NCBI GenBank assembly: GCA_963720075.1
Contig: CAVREG010000016.1
Coordinates: 558,001-622,000 of the forward strand
Length of the DNA: 64,000 nucleotides
From: PALSA-188 sp963720075
GTDB taxonomy: Bacteria > Acidobacteriota > Terriglobia > Terriglobales > Acidobacteriaceae
Direction: 5' to 3'
Of this stretch, positions 25,393 through 34,621 are shown in pieces. Below the pieces are notes generated by a model. It did no database searches, was not told where the DNA came from, and was given only the letters and a program-made list of their open reading frames with translations. A program made the translations under genes and the position numbers. How positions within the stretch are numbered: position 1 is the first letter of the stretch; each line of letters starts with the position of its first letter.

Positions 25393-26084
25393 GCATTCTC
25401 CATAGCTGCGAATTGGTCGCGCGAAACTGGCACAAACCGCACGCGATCGCCAATGGACAATAGGCTCATTCCATCCCGGTCAGGACGGAACATGGCGATC
25501 GGCGTGCGTCCCAGCAATCTCCAACCGCCGGGCGTGGCGAATGGATAGACTCCAGTCTGGCGCCCTGCAATTCCTACACTGCCCGGCGGAACTCTTCGAC
25601 GAGGCGACGCCAAGCGCGGCGTCACCAGCGATTCGGACACCTCTCCGAGATAAGCGAATCCGGGCACGAATCCTAAGAAGTAAACAATATAGGTAGCCGA
25701 AGCGTGTAACTCGATTATCTGCGCGGGTCCCAATCCGTGCATTGCCGCAACTTCGCCTAGGTCTGGACCATATTCACCGCCATAACAAACGGGAATTTCT
25801 ATTTGGCGGGACTCGGGAAGGGAAACACTTTCGAGCCGGTCGAGATAGGTTCGTAAGGTCGCTTCCAGTTCATCATGCCGCAACTTCAGCCCATCGAACT
25901 TGAGCAACAATGAACAATAGCCGGGATGAAGGTTGCGAATGCCCTCGACCGGCTCCAACTGGAGGAGCCGCAGCAGTTTTATGACGTGATGATGGGCGTC
26001 GAGAGTGATCTGCTGGCCAAAGTAGATCAATAATGACTGATCGCTCGAGCGTTGGAACCGCGCGCTGGCTGCCGCCGTCAACAT
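25389..26084 (-). CDS. pxpB: 5-oxoprolinase subunit B (KipI/AHS1)
   Basis: A 231-residue AHS1 domain protein. It shows SDQSLLIYFG near the N-terminus, IRNLHPGYCSLLLKFD, IPVCYGGEYGPDLGEVA, then FLGFVPGFAYLG and RVPPGSVGIAGRQTGVYPFATPGGWRLLGRTP, all standard for PxpB. The gene leads the pxpB-pxpC-pxpA run on the minus strand, 41 bp after the GH42 gene, and may be cotranscribed with it. 5-oxoproline arises by spontaneous cyclisation of glutamine or glutamate, so this is damage repair and salvage. Confidence 0.95.
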   Translation of the reverse strand: MLTAAASARFQRSSDQSLLIYFGQQITLDAHHHVIKLLRLLQLEPVEGIRNLHPGYCSLLLKFDGLKLRHDELEATLRTYLDRLESVSLPESRQIEIPVCYGGEYGPDLGEVAAMHGLGPAQIIELHASATYIVYFLGFVPGFAYLGEVSESLVTPRLASPRRRVPPGSVGIAGRQTGVYPFATPGGWRLLGRTPIAMFRPDRDGMSLLSIGDRVRFVPVSRDQFAAMENA

Positions 26085-26125
26085 GACGGGAATGATATCG
26101 CAAGCGAGATTCAGGCGTGCCCGTA

Positions 26126-28225
26126 CTACTTGGCATCCTCCAGAATTTCTACTCCATACTGTGGTAAAGCGACGCTTTCTCCTTCCGTCCCTGCCAGCAG
26201 CAGTTTCATCGGCCGAGGAAGCGAAATGGTGCGCTCTTCGGCCGAAAAATTTATGACAACGAAAACGTCATGCCCGTCGCCGGTGCGGCGGCTGACTTCC
26301 ACGCCATCCGGCACGGGGCCAAATACAGGAGTGACTCCGCTCTGCTGTACCATCCATTGGGCAGCCGCTGCCATGAGCTTGTCATCCAGCACAGCGCCGA
26401 TGTAGGTGATGCTGCCTTTTCCGTAAGAGTGCGTGATCACCGCAGGCTGATCATCGAGCCACCCGTTGCTCTTGCCGTATTTAAGAAGTACATGTGCGTC
26501 CGGGGCGGATGTTTTCAATCGTTCCGCCCAAATAGTGGCCTGACCTTCTCCCCATGGGCCTGACACCGGCACATCTTTCTCCAGCGCATAGTATTGCTCG
26601 ACTCGCCCTCCGAGTGCGTCAACGAGATATCCTGGCTGGCGCTGCTTTAAGAGAGAATTGAATTGGTCTTTCATTCCGGATCGCGGGCCGAGAACGAGAT
26701 GGCCGCCATTGCGAACATATTCAATGAGGTGGTTGGCAAGATCTTCGGGAATTACATTCAGGCTTGGAGCGACTACCAGCTTATAGCTGGAAAGCGGCGC
26801 ATAGGCGCTCACAACATCCACCGATTGCGAGAGAGGGCGAAGGCTATGGTAATAGCTTTCCAAGATTTTTATATCGTCGTATGCCTCATTATGTTTTTGA
26901 AATTGAATCGCCCAATGGCTGTCGTAGGAATAGAGCAGCGCCACTTGCGACATGACAGTCGTGCCCTTGAATGCGCTCTGCACTTTTCCAAATTCATGAG
27001 CGGTCTGGTTGACCTCGTCGTAGAAAGGAACTGGAGTTCCGTCCGGGCCTAATAAGGTGCCATGGTATTGTTCCTGTCCGTTGAGCGCGCTCCTCCATTG
27101 CCAGTAGTTAACGTCGTCTGCGCCGTGCGCGATTGCCTGCCATGCCATGGCGCGCGCTTCGCCGCGATTGAGAAAGTTATTGAGAGTGTGCCAATTGACT
27201 GCGCCGGGCTGCGTCTCCATCACCCAGAAGTTCTCCCGCTTGAAGCCGCGGGTAAGGTCATGGGTGAGGCCGTTACGATCCGGATCAACGTGGCCGCTTC
27301 CAACGTAATCATCCCATGAGGCGAACGTCAAAGGCTTGGTGATGATGTAGTGATCGAAGCCATCAAAGAAACCCATTAAGTTGCCGGTGATGAACTGCCG
27401 GGGTTCGGAGTGCTGCCGGATCGCGTCAATTTGGTTTTGCTGATATGCAGTCCATTCAAAAGTTACAAATCGCTTCCAGTCCAACCGGAGTCCAGGATTG
27501 TTTCCTCCAATTGGAATTGGAATCTCACTCCAGTTATCATAGGTTTCGCTCCAGTAGGCCGTCGTCCACTGTGTATTAAGGTTATCGAGAGTCTTATATT
27601 TCGCCTTTAGCCAATCCTGAAAGAGGCGCTTGCTGGCGTCGTCGTACGACATCAACGCATAGCCGTACTCGTTGTCAATTTGCCAGCCTACGACGTTGGG
27701 ATTGTGTCCGAAACGCAACGCCATTTTCTCGGCGATTTGACGGCAGAAGACACGATAGCGAGGAGAGGTAACCGACCCATGAGCGCGGTTGCCGTGGGTA
27801 ACGCGCTGGCCATTTTCTTGAACGCGCAGAACATCGGGATACTTCTGGGTCAACCATGCAGGTGGAGTCGCAGTCGGCGTTCCGACAACAGAAACAATAT
27901 GATGTTTCGCCGCGAGGCTGATGGCGCGATCCAGCCAGTCGAAATCGTAATGTCCTTCGGACGGCTCCATTTTGCTCCAGGCGAATTCACCAATTCTGAC
28001 CACCTTGATGTTCGCCGCTTCCATGAGTTCGAGATCTTTCTCCCAACGTGATTCGGGCCACTGCTCTGGGTACCAGGCGGTTCCCATAAGAATGGCGTCC
28101 TGTCCGGGCAGCTGTGTGGGAATGGCCTTGGACTTAGAGGAAGCGGCATTCGAGATTGACTGCGCCGCGATGAAAATTTGAAGAAGCAAGCAAATTGAGA
28201 TTAGCCTAGATATACGGGAGAGCAA
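26126..28225 (-). CDS. Exported GH42 family beta-galactosidase
   Basis: A 699-residue glycosidase. It starts at a TTG (28225) with AGGAGG six bases upstream and has a signal peptide (LISICLLLQIFIAAQS). The TIM barrel shows LMGTAWYPEQWPESRWEKD, IGEFAWSKMEPSEGHYDFDWLD, TPTATPPAWL and WQIDNEYG, where the Glu is the acid/base, and VMETQPGAVNWH with the likely nucleophile. A trimerisation-like domain and a C-terminal beta domain follow. GH42 enzymes release galactose, often from plant galactans. It is probably periplasmic or secreted and lies after the GH31 gene on the same strand. Confidence 0.95.
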   Translation of the reverse strand: MLSRISRLISICLLLQIFIAAQSISNAASSKSKAIPTQLPGQDAILMGTAWYPEQWPESRWEKDLELMEAANIKVVRIGEFAWSKMEPSEGHYDFDWLDRAISLAAKHHIVSVVGTPTATPPAWLTQKYPDVLRVQENGQRVTHGNRAHGSVTSPRYRVFCRQIAEKMALRFGHNPNVVGWQIDNEYGYALMSYDDASKRLFQDWLKAKYKTLDNLNTQWTTAYWSETYDNWSEIPIPIGGNNPGLRLDWKRFVTFEWTAYQQNQIDAIRQHSEPRQFITGNLMGFFDGFDHYIITKPLTFASWDDYVGSGHVDPDRNGLTHDLTRGFKRENFWVMETQPGAVNWHTLNNFLNRGEARAMAWQAIAHGADDVNYWQWRSALNGQEQYHGTLLGPDGTPVPFYDEVNQTAHEFGKVQSAFKGTTVMSQVALLYSYDSHWAIQFQKHNEAYDDIKILESYYHSLRPLSQSVDVVSAYAPLSSYKLVVAPSLNVIPEDLANHLIEYVRNGGHLVLGPRSGMKDQFNSLLKQRQPGYLVDALGGRVEQYYALEKDVPVSGPWGEGQATIWAERLKTSAPDAHVLLKYGKSNGWLDDQPAVITHSYGKGSITYIGAVLDDKLMAAAAQWMVQQSGVTPVFGPVPDGVEVSRRTGDGHDVFVVINFSAEERTISLPRPMKLLLAGTEGESVALPQYGVEILEDAK

Positions 28226-28250
28226 CTTGACCTCCTGAGATAATTTCGCC

Positions 28251-28329
28251 TTGTCATCCTGAGCGAAGCGAAGGACCTCTGAATTTGAGCCCGCGATGCG
28301 TAGGTCCTTCGCTACGCTCAGAATGACAA
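28251..28329. repeat. Inverted-repeat element with TGTCATCCTGAGCG-type arms
   Basis: The arms at 28251-28278 and 28302-28329 are 28 bases each and nearly perfect reverse complements (mismatches GAAGCG against GCTACG and CC against AA-type changes). The spacer is 23 bp. This sequence type is a widespread dispersed repeat in Acidobacteria and some other phyla. It fills most of the gap between the GH31 and GH42 genes and could form a strong RNA hairpin there. Confidence 0.8.
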
Positions 28330-28363
28330 TTCAAACTAATGTCGAGTATCGCGGGGACGGATG

Positions 28364-30712
28364 CTAAGGTGAAACTGTGACTTCTTTGCCGGAATAAGTG
28401 ACGACCTTATCCGCGGCTTCGGTTGGTTCGACTCCGACTCCGTGATTGACCCCTACGAAAACAACTCGAAAAGTTCGAGTCTGGAGCATGCCGGGAAATT
28501 CACCTTTCCTGTCGCCGATGGTGAGCTCTTGCTTGGCGTCATCCCAGTGCAAAGGGATAGTCGCGTAAATTCCCTTCTCGTAGTCGTAGGTGTCGTTCTC
28601 GTCTTCGTACAGATTGAAGTCGCCATCGGCGCCGCGATAGATTCGGAGTTCAATTGGGTCCGCTGGCTTTTCCGTGGACCATTCTTCATCGGGACCGAGG
28701 GAAACAATCGAACCTGCGCGAACGTAGAGCGGAAGCCGATCCAGCGGGGCTGCGGCGTCAATGGCGACTCCCCCTGCATGAGTTGCGCCCGACCAGAAGT
28801 CGTACCATTTCGCCTGCGGCAGATAAACCGTTCTGCTGGTTGTGGCGGGTTCCGTCACAGGATTTACCAAAAACGCCGGACCAAACATAAACTGATCGCC
28901 TACGTTCTCGGCACGCACATCGGTGCGGAAATCCATTACTAACGGCCGCATGGGCGTATAGCTCTCGCTGGTTGTCTTCCAGGCTAGCGAATAGATATAA
29001 GGCAGAAGGCGATAACGTAAGCGATCGAATTTCACGAGAATCTTCTGCGCGTCCGGGCCGTACGACCACAATTCGTTTTGATCGGTTTTGCGGGTCCCAT
29101 GTACGCGCAAAATTGGATTGAAAGTTCCGTACTGAAACCATCGAACAAAAAGTTCGCGGTAGGCGGGATCATCGGGGTCGCCGAAGACAAATCCACCGAT
29201 ATCAGTAGTCCAATAGGGGATTCCGGAAAGGGCGAAGTTCAGTCCCGCCGGAATCTGGCGTTTGAAGCTGAAGAAATCAGAGTTGATGTCGCCTGACCAT
29301 GCGGTGACCGCGTTTCTTTGCGAACCGGCGAAGGCAGACCGGGACAAAATGAATACGCGCTTCTTGTCGGTGACACTGCGTTGCCCCTGATAGACACCTT
29401 GCGTATCCAATAGAGGATAGATATTCACGTAGCGGTTACCGCTGCCGACAAAGAGTTTATGATTCAGCAGAATGTTTTCTTCCTGGCCTTCCGTTTCTGG
29501 CTCCGTGGTATCCATCCACCAGGCGTCAATGCCAAGGCTGAATAGACCTTTGTTTACCTGATCCCAGTAAAACTTTCGCGCCTCAGGATTGGTTGCGTCA
29601 TAGACTGCCATGCCCGACGTGTGATACGGCGGCTTGGCAAATTTGAACTTATCAACGAACCAGCCTTGTTTATCCATGTAATCGTAATTGGTCGAGCCTG
29701 GCTCAAAAAATGGCCAGACGGAGATCATGAGGTGGAAGTTCAATTTATGCAGTTGATCTACCATCGCCTTCGGATCGGGGTAGTTCTTGTTGAAGACGAA
29801 CTCACCTTTGCGAGTCCACCAGAACCAGTCCTGCACGATGTCGTCCACTGGAATGTGCAGGTCACGGTACTTCTGCGCAACGCCGAGTATTTCTTCTTGT
29901 GACTTGTAACGATTCTTACATTGCCAGAAACCATAAGCCCACTTGCCGAACATAGGCGCTTGCCCGGTCAACTCGCGATAGCTGGCGATGACTTTGTCCA
30001 GATCCGGTCCGTAGAAAAAGTAGTAGTCAATGTCGTCGGCCACTTCGGAGCTGATGTACAAGTAGTTGGCAAAGCGATTATTAAATCTGCTGCGCGAATC
30101 GTTGTTCCAATAAATGCCGTAGCCGTTACTCGACACCAGAAACGGTACCGCGATATTCGTGTTGTCCTGCGAAATGTCAACAGACTCACCACGGTAATTC
30201 CAAACTCCTGCCTGATGTTGGCCTAACCCATACAAGCCTTCGCGCGAACCGTAAATGTTAATAAAAGATTCCGCGCGATAGGTATCCTCGCCATTGACTT
30301 TGACCGGAGTCAGCTTTCGAGAGCCTTCCTGCACCAGCTGCTTGCCTTGTGAGTCCCGATAGGTGATTGAGCCGTCTTTACGCGCGACGACAACTTTCAG
30401 CTGCGAAGTTGTGATCGTGACATCAGCGTCAGCAGCCTGCATGGTCCACTGAATCTGGGGCCAGCTTGTCTTGATAATTACGTAGTCGGGATGCTCCTTG
30501 AAAGAAGACGTCGCAGAGTAAAGCACGTGAATAATTGAATCGCTGCATACCTGTATCTTCAACGTTCCCTGCTGCATGGTGAAGACGACGCCGTCGGGCT
30601 GCTGCTGCACAGCCGTTACCGGATTCATCGGAACCCATTGGGCATGAAGTACGGGAGTTAGGGTCAATAAAACCAGCGAGAATGTAACCAAGCAGCTTTT
30701 CTTCGTTAGCAT
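28364..30712 (-). CDS. Exported GH31 family alpha-xylosidase/alpha-glucosidase
   Basis: A 782-residue glycosidase from the ATG at 30712, where a signal peptide begins (MLTKKSCLVTFSLVLLTLTP, cleaved after LHA). The N-terminal beta-sandwich (EGLYGLGQHQAGVWNYRG) precedes the TIM barrel: GKWAYGFWQCKNRYKSQEE, DDIVQDWFWW, WWMDTTEPE with the catalytic Asp nucleophile, and ALSGIPYWTTDIGGF. A DUF5110-like beta domain closes the protein (YDFWSGATHAGG, YVRAGSIV). GH31 members cut alpha-xylosyl or alpha-glucosyl residues, for example from xyloglucan, which would pair well with GH42. The precise activity is inferred. Confidence 0.95.
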   Translation of the reverse strand: MLTKKSCLVTFSLVLLTLTPVLHAQWVPMNPVTAVQQQPDGVVFTMQQGTLKIQVCSDSIIHVLYSATSSFKEHPDYVIIKTSWPQIQWTMQAADADVTITTSQLKVVVARKDGSITYRDSQGKQLVQEGSRKLTPVKVNGEDTYRAESFINIYGSREGLYGLGQHQAGVWNYRGESVDISQDNTNIAVPFLVSSNGYGIYWNNDSRSRFNNRFANYLYISSEVADDIDYYFFYGPDLDKVIASYRELTGQAPMFGKWAYGFWQCKNRYKSQEEILGVAQKYRDLHIPVDDIVQDWFWWTRKGEFVFNKNYPDPKAMVDQLHKLNFHLMISVWPFFEPGSTNYDYMDKQGWFVDKFKFAKPPYHTSGMAVYDATNPEARKFYWDQVNKGLFSLGIDAWWMDTTEPETEGQEENILLNHKLFVGSGNRYVNIYPLLDTQGVYQGQRSVTDKKRVFILSRSAFAGSQRNAVTAWSGDINSDFFSFKRQIPAGLNFALSGIPYWTTDIGGFVFGDPDDPAYRELFVRWFQYGTFNPILRVHGTRKTDQNELWSYGPDAQKILVKFDRLRYRLLPYIYSLAWKTTSESYTPMRPLVMDFRTDVRAENVGDQFMFGPAFLVNPVTEPATTSRTVYLPQAKWYDFWSGATHAGGVAIDAAAPLDRLPLYVRAGSIVSLGPDEEWSTEKPADPIELRIYRGADGDFNLYEDENDTYDYEKGIYATIPLHWDDAKQELTIGDRKGEFPGMLQTRTFRVVFVGVNHGVGVEPTEAADKVVTYSGKEVTVSP

Positions 30713-30895
30713 AGTGAGTTCAGAATGATTTCTGCGAAATCCTTTGTACCGCCGACTGCCGACAATAGCAAATTTTTGTTCTGACTTGAAGTGAGCGGCA
30801 CGAAAATAAAGCAAAGTACGGGATACGCCCTGGGATTCAAGTTGCCAGAAGTTGGTTGAATCCGTATCGTATCTTTACTTTCAAAAGAGGACGCT

Positions 30896-31441
30896 ATGGA
30901 ATCCGAGGAAGTTCACGAACTGCAGGAACATGCTGAGCACGCGAGGCACGATCCAAGCCTCGCGCCAATTTCGCTGACTATGGCAATTCTGGCCGTCGTC
31001 GTTGCGACGGTGTCGTTACTCGGCCACCGCGCCCATACCGAGGAAGTTGTGCTCCAAAACAAAGTCAGCGATCAATGGGCGTTTTATCAGGCTAAAAATA
31101 TCAGGCGGCATACCGACGAGCTTTTTGCCGATATCGCCTCGACAGTTGCGACGAAGGATGAAGCTCAAACCAACAAGCTTCGGGACAAATATTCGGACGA
31201 GGCGGGACGTTATCGCGACGAACAGAAAGATCTCGATGCTGAGGCGCGCAAATTGGAGCAGGAGACCGCACACGAGCGAAGGCGTGGAGATCGTTACGAT
31301 CTCGCGGAAGTCTTCCTGGAAATTGCCCTCGTGGTCACTTCCATCACCTTACTTTCGGGACGGCGTATATTTTGGCATTTCGGGATCATTCTGGGAATTG
31401 TTGGGATAACGGTTGCCGCCACCGGAGCCGTCATTCACTGA
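30896..31441 (+). CDS. DUF4337 membrane protein
   Basis: A 181-residue protein with a His/Glu-rich N-terminus (EVHELQEHAEHARHD), one membrane helix at about 26-42 (SLTMAILAVVVATVSLL), a long charged coiled coil (about 60-130, RYRDEQKDLDAEARKLEQE) and two C-terminal helices (EIALVVTSITLLSG, FGIILGIVGITVAATGAVI). This layout is the DUF4337 family, whose function is unknown. It is divergent from GH31 and stands alone; GAGG lies shortly before the ATG. Confidence 0.85.
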   Translation: MESEEVHELQEHAEHARHDPSLAPISLTMAILAVVVATVSLLGHRAHTEEVVLQNKVSDQWAFYQAKNIRRHTDELFADIASTVATKDEAQTNKLRDKYSDEAGRYRDEQKDLDAEARKLEQETAHERRRGDRYDLAEVFLEIALVVTSITLLSGRRIFWHFGIILGIVGITVAATGAVIH

Positions 31442-31701
31442 TTTACAAGCAGCAGATTCCCCTCTAAAGTTCAAACACATTGCTACGGCTACGGGGCATG
31501 AAACGGCCAGTCCAATCCCTTGGACGCGCGAATTGACGAGTTCTCGGCATCACTGACTTGCAGTCGGCAGTGACAAAGCATTTGTCGCGCTGTCGAGTCG
31601 CAATCCCTTATTTTTCTTTTATTTCTGCTTATCCATCACTGCTGGGTTCGGCCATCAGCATGCATCGAGCATCTTCGCAAAAAGGCCGATTCAAGAAACT
31701 G

Positions 31702-32010
31702 ATGCTCCATAAATGCGCAAATATAGCTTGCCTGAACCTCTTCCGCAGCATCCGTCGGGGAAAGTTGTTTCACGTAGAACATCCGACTCGACCGCGCACA
31801 CCTACCATGCGAAAACACCGGACTTTGCCGCGCTTGGAATATTTTTGGCTGTGCGACGAATGTTCGCCATTTTTCACTTTAACTTTTGCTAAGGAGCACG
31901 GCCTGGCCACTTCTCCGCTACGGCCGAAAATACAAGAGCGGAGTGTCTCGGGTCAAATTGCCGCGCAGGACGGTCTTTCGCCTAAAGGTGGAACATGCGC
32001 AACTTCATGA
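31702..32010 (+). CDS. Small zinc-ribbon protein (paralogue of the one at 36873)
   Basis: A 102-residue protein from the ATG at 31702, which begins MLHKCANIACLNLFRSI. The C-x4-C near its start and a C-x2-C in FWLCDECSPFFTLTF (about 52-66) make a likely four-Cys zinc site, with RRGKLFHVEH between them. The same framework (CANENC, GRLFQFD, FWLCGKC) recurs in the protein at 36873-37160. I know of no defined function. The frame is open upstream to 31558 but that part lacks any family resemblance. Its end overlaps the next gene by 16 bases. Confidence 0.65.
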   Translation: MLHKCANIACLNLFRSIRRGKLFHVEHPTRPRTPTMRKHRTLPRLEYFWLCDECSPFFTLTFAKEHGLATSPLRPKIQERSVSGQIAAQDGLSPKGGTCATS

Positions 32011-32468
32011 TCCACATCTGCACGATCTGTGGGCGCGAGAAAACACGGCCGGGCTGGTTCCTGATCGCAGAGAACCGATGGGAAGACAGGCTAAGAATCC
32101 TTCAATGGGACGACCATGTGGCATGGGCGAACGGAGTCCACGAGGCGTGCAGCGTCGCACATGCGCTCGAACTGGTGGTTCACTGGATGAGAACGAATAG
32201 TTTGGACTATCCTTTCGAACGAACGCCGCCCCTTTCAGGAATTAAGCAGACGATGAGGAAATATGATCCGGATGTCAGCGGGGCGCGGCAATTGGGAGAA
32301 CTCTATGTGCACCGCGAGAGCATTGGCAGAATTCTGGATGAGAATCCGAACTTGCTCACGATAATTCTTGAGGAATTGCTTCTTGCGCTGCAACCGGGTC
32401 TCGAAAAGGAAAAGACCCCGAAGGCGGAAATGGAGAACGAAAGCGAATACGCCGGATCGCCCAGTTGA
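31995..32468 (+). CDS. Cys-containing protein of unknown function
   Basis: A 157-residue protein. The ATG at 31995 is preceded by AAAGGTGG, a good ribosome site. The N-terminus has C-x2-C (HICTICGREK), then a Trp-rich stretch (RWEDRLRILQWDDHVAWANG) and HEACSVAHALELVVHW, which could supply further metal ligands. The C-terminal half is helical (LLTIILEELLLALQPGLEKE). It overlaps the zinc-ribbon gene by 16 bases, so the two are probably translated together. I do not recognise the family. Confidence 0.65.
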   Translation: MRNFMIHICTICGREKTRPGWFLIAENRWEDRLRILQWDDHVAWANGVHEACSVAHALELVVHWMRTNSLDYPFERTPPLSGIKQTMRKYDPDVSGARQLGELYVHRESIGRILDENPNLLTIILEELLLALQPGLEKEKTPKAEMENESEYAGSPS

Positions 32469-32601
32469 TTCCGTATCGTCGCCCGATGAACGACAATCAG
32501 GTATTCGCATTGAACGTTCTATAGCACCCGGTTTCAGCTTTCGCGAACGGAAGCTCAAACTCCCTCATCAAGACAGATGAATTATTTCCAACTGACCTAA
32601 A

Positions 32602-33792
32602 TCAGGCCGCTTTCACTTCATCCCATGGATCGAGCACTACCTTTATGCAGTGCTGTTGCTTGTCCCGAAACGTCTTGTAGGCCTGCGGCGCTTCCTGAAG
32701 ACTCATGCGATGAGTAATTACGAACGATGGGTCAATATCTCCATTCTGAATGCGGCTGAGCAATGGCTGTAAATAGCGGTGCACGTGAGTCTGGCCCATT
32801 TTCAGCGTTAGGCCTTTGCCGAAGCTGGCGCCAAACGGAATCTTATCCAGAAACCCGCCATATACTCCGGGAATCGAGACCACGCCACCTTTGCGGCACG
32901 CTTGAATAGCTTGTCGTAGCACATTTGGCCGGTCAAACGAGACTTTCATTGCCTGCTTGGTGCTGTCATAGGCGGCAGCTAATCCGTGGCCATGCGCTTC
33001 CATCCCCACCGCGTCTATGCACGCATCCGGGCCGCGGCCTCCTGTCATCCATTTGAGTTCTTCCACGACGTCATCGGTCTCGCTGTAATTCAGCACGTCC
33101 GCGCCCGCTTCGCGCGCCATGGTCAGGCGCTCCGCAAAGCGATCAATTGCGATTACCTTTTCAGCCCCCAGAAGAAATGCGCTGCGTATGGCGAATTGAC
33201 CGACCGGGCCACATCCCCAAATAGCGATCACATCACCCGGTGCAATGTCGCAATTTTCAGCAGCCATGTAACCGGTAGGAAAAATGTCGGAGAGGAATAG
33301 AACCTGCTCGTCCTTCAAGTCGCTGGAAATTTTGATTGGCCCTACGTCGGCAAACGGTACCCGCGCATATTGCGCCTGGCCGCCGGCATATCCGCCTAGC
33401 ATGTGCGAATATCCGAATAGGCCGGAACCGGAGAATCCATACATCTTCTCGGCGATCCAAGCGTTGGGGTTCGAATTGTCACACAGAGACCAAAGATCCT
33501 GTTTGCAGTAATAGCAATTTCCGCACGCGATAGTGAATGGAACCACTACGCGATCGCCGGTCTTCAAATTCTTTACTTCAGAACCGATCTCGACCACCTC
33601 GCCCATGAACTCGTGACCAAGAATATCTCCCGGCTCCATGGTGGGAATGTATCCGTCGTACAAATGGAGGTCAGAACCACAAATGGCGGTGCGGCTTATT
33701 CTTACGATTGCGTCGCGGGGGTTCAGGATTTTCGGATCGTCAACTGTCTCGACTCGAACATCAGTCTTGCCTTGCCAGCAGAGTGCTTTCAC
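32602..33792 (-). CDS. Zinc-dependent alcohol dehydrogenase, formaldehyde-dehydrogenase-like
   Basis: A 396-residue medium-chain dehydrogenase. Catalytic zinc ligands are in RTAICGSDLHLY and GHEFMGEVVEIG; the structural zinc site is CGNCYYCKQDLWSLC; the NAD-binding region is IWGCGPVGQFAI. The GGYAGGQAQYARVPFADVG segment and length match the glutathione-independent formaldehyde dehydrogenase-like group. It is the last gene of an SDR-SRPBCC-ADH run, 27 bp after the SRPBCC gene. The substrate is not determined; aldehyde or alcohol detoxification is plausible. Confidence 0.92.
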   Translation of the reverse strand: MKALCWQGKTDVRVETVDDPKILNPRDAIVRISRTAICGSDLHLYDGYIPTMEPGDILGHEFMGEVVEIGSEVKNLKTGDRVVVPFTIACGNCYYCKQDLWSLCDNSNPNAWIAEKMYGFSGSGLFGYSHMLGGYAGGQAQYARVPFADVGPIKISSDLKDEQVLFLSDIFPTGYMAAENCDIAPGDVIAIWGCGPVGQFAIRSAFLLGAEKVIAIDRFAERLTMAREAGADVLNYSETDDVVEELKWMTGGRGPDACIDAVGMEAHGHGLAAAYDSTKQAMKVSFDRPNVLRQAIQACRKGGVVSIPGVYGGFLDKIPFGASFGKGLTLKMGQTHVHRYLQPLLSRIQNGDIDPSFVITHRMSLQEAPQAYKTFRDKQQHCIKVVLDPWDEVKAA

Positions 33793-33819
33793 AAAGCCTC
33801 CATTAATTTCTTGTGCGAC

Positions 33820-34578
33820 CTAATCTCCAGCCATGCGGATCTGGGTGGAATCTTCCGCGGATCCCTCTCGATACAGCACGCGCAATGCCGCACCCTTGAA
33901 GCCCCTCGCACCGACGGATTGACCGCTAGTTGTTGGAATCTCACCCGCTTCCAGAAGTTCTTTGAGATGTCGCAAGCTTTCCCGGACCAATTGCTCTGGA
34001 TCCCAGCCCACAAATTGTGCAACAGCTCTTGCGACAGGGCCTGCGGATGCTTTGAATTCAAATGCCACCGAGATTTCCGTACCACGCTCACCGGGAGCGG
34101 GCTTGAAATGGATCACCCCACGATGCTGGAGCGGACCAGACCCCGAATTCCACGCAATAAATTTGCCGGTCTCTTCGTCCGTGATCTCGACTTCGGACAC
34201 CACTTTGAATCCGGCCGGCTCTCCGAATGTCAATTTCAGCGAGTCGTTGGCAGCTGTTTCCATGGCGAGTCCGTGCAGGAATTGCGGCCATTTCTGGGAA
34301 TCGCGCACAAATGCATATACGTCCTCGGGAAGTATGCCAATTGTGTAGCTGACTCTGACTTTGCCGCTATAGGGTTTCGCCGCGTCGCTAATGCCGTAAC
34401 AGGCGATACAAGCACCCCCGATGGCGAAAGCTGCGCCTCCCCAAGTGCGCCGACTGATTCCGTAGGCTGTCAACGCTGTGCCGCCCAAGATGGTCGCGGC
34501 CGCACCAATTTTGGCGGGATTTGGACGCGGTGAAGCCTCCGTACTTGGATAGTCCTTTCGGCGTGTGCTGATTGTCAT
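33820..34578 (-). CDS. SRPBCC (START-like) domain protein with membrane segments
   Basis: A 252-residue protein. The N-terminal part has two short hydrophobic stretches (IGAAATILGGTALTAYGI and WGGAAFAIGGACIACYGI, about 23-65). The SRPBCC/polyketide-cyclase-like domain covers about 72-220: VRVSYTIGILPEDVYAFVRDS, WPQFLHGL, KFIAWNSGSG and TEISVAFEF. Such domains form a deep cavity for hydrophobic ligands. It sits between an SDR and an alcohol dehydrogenase gene, with gaps of 43 and 27 bp. That suggests it carries or shields the substrate those enzymes use. Confidence 0.85.
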   Translation of the reverse strand: MTISTRRKDYPSTEASPRPNPAKIGAAATILGGTALTAYGISRRTWGGAAFAIGGACIACYGISDAAKPYSGKVRVSYTIGILPEDVYAFVRDSQKWPQFLHGLAMETAANDSLKLTFGEPAGFKVVSEVEITDEETGKFIAWNSGSGPLQHRGVIHFKPAPGERGTEISVAFEFKASAGPVARAVAQFVGWDPEQLVRESLRHLKELLEAGEIPTTSGQSVGARGFKGAALRVLYREGSAEDSTQIRMAGD

Positions 34579-34621
34579 TTAATACTCACTTCCGGACCGT
34601 GAAGATCCAAGTCGCCATAAG

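Noticed and set aside
31558..31701. N-terminal extension of the zinc-ribbon protein
   Set aside because: The 48 extra residues lack resemblance to the paralogue, whose start aligns with the ATG at 31702.
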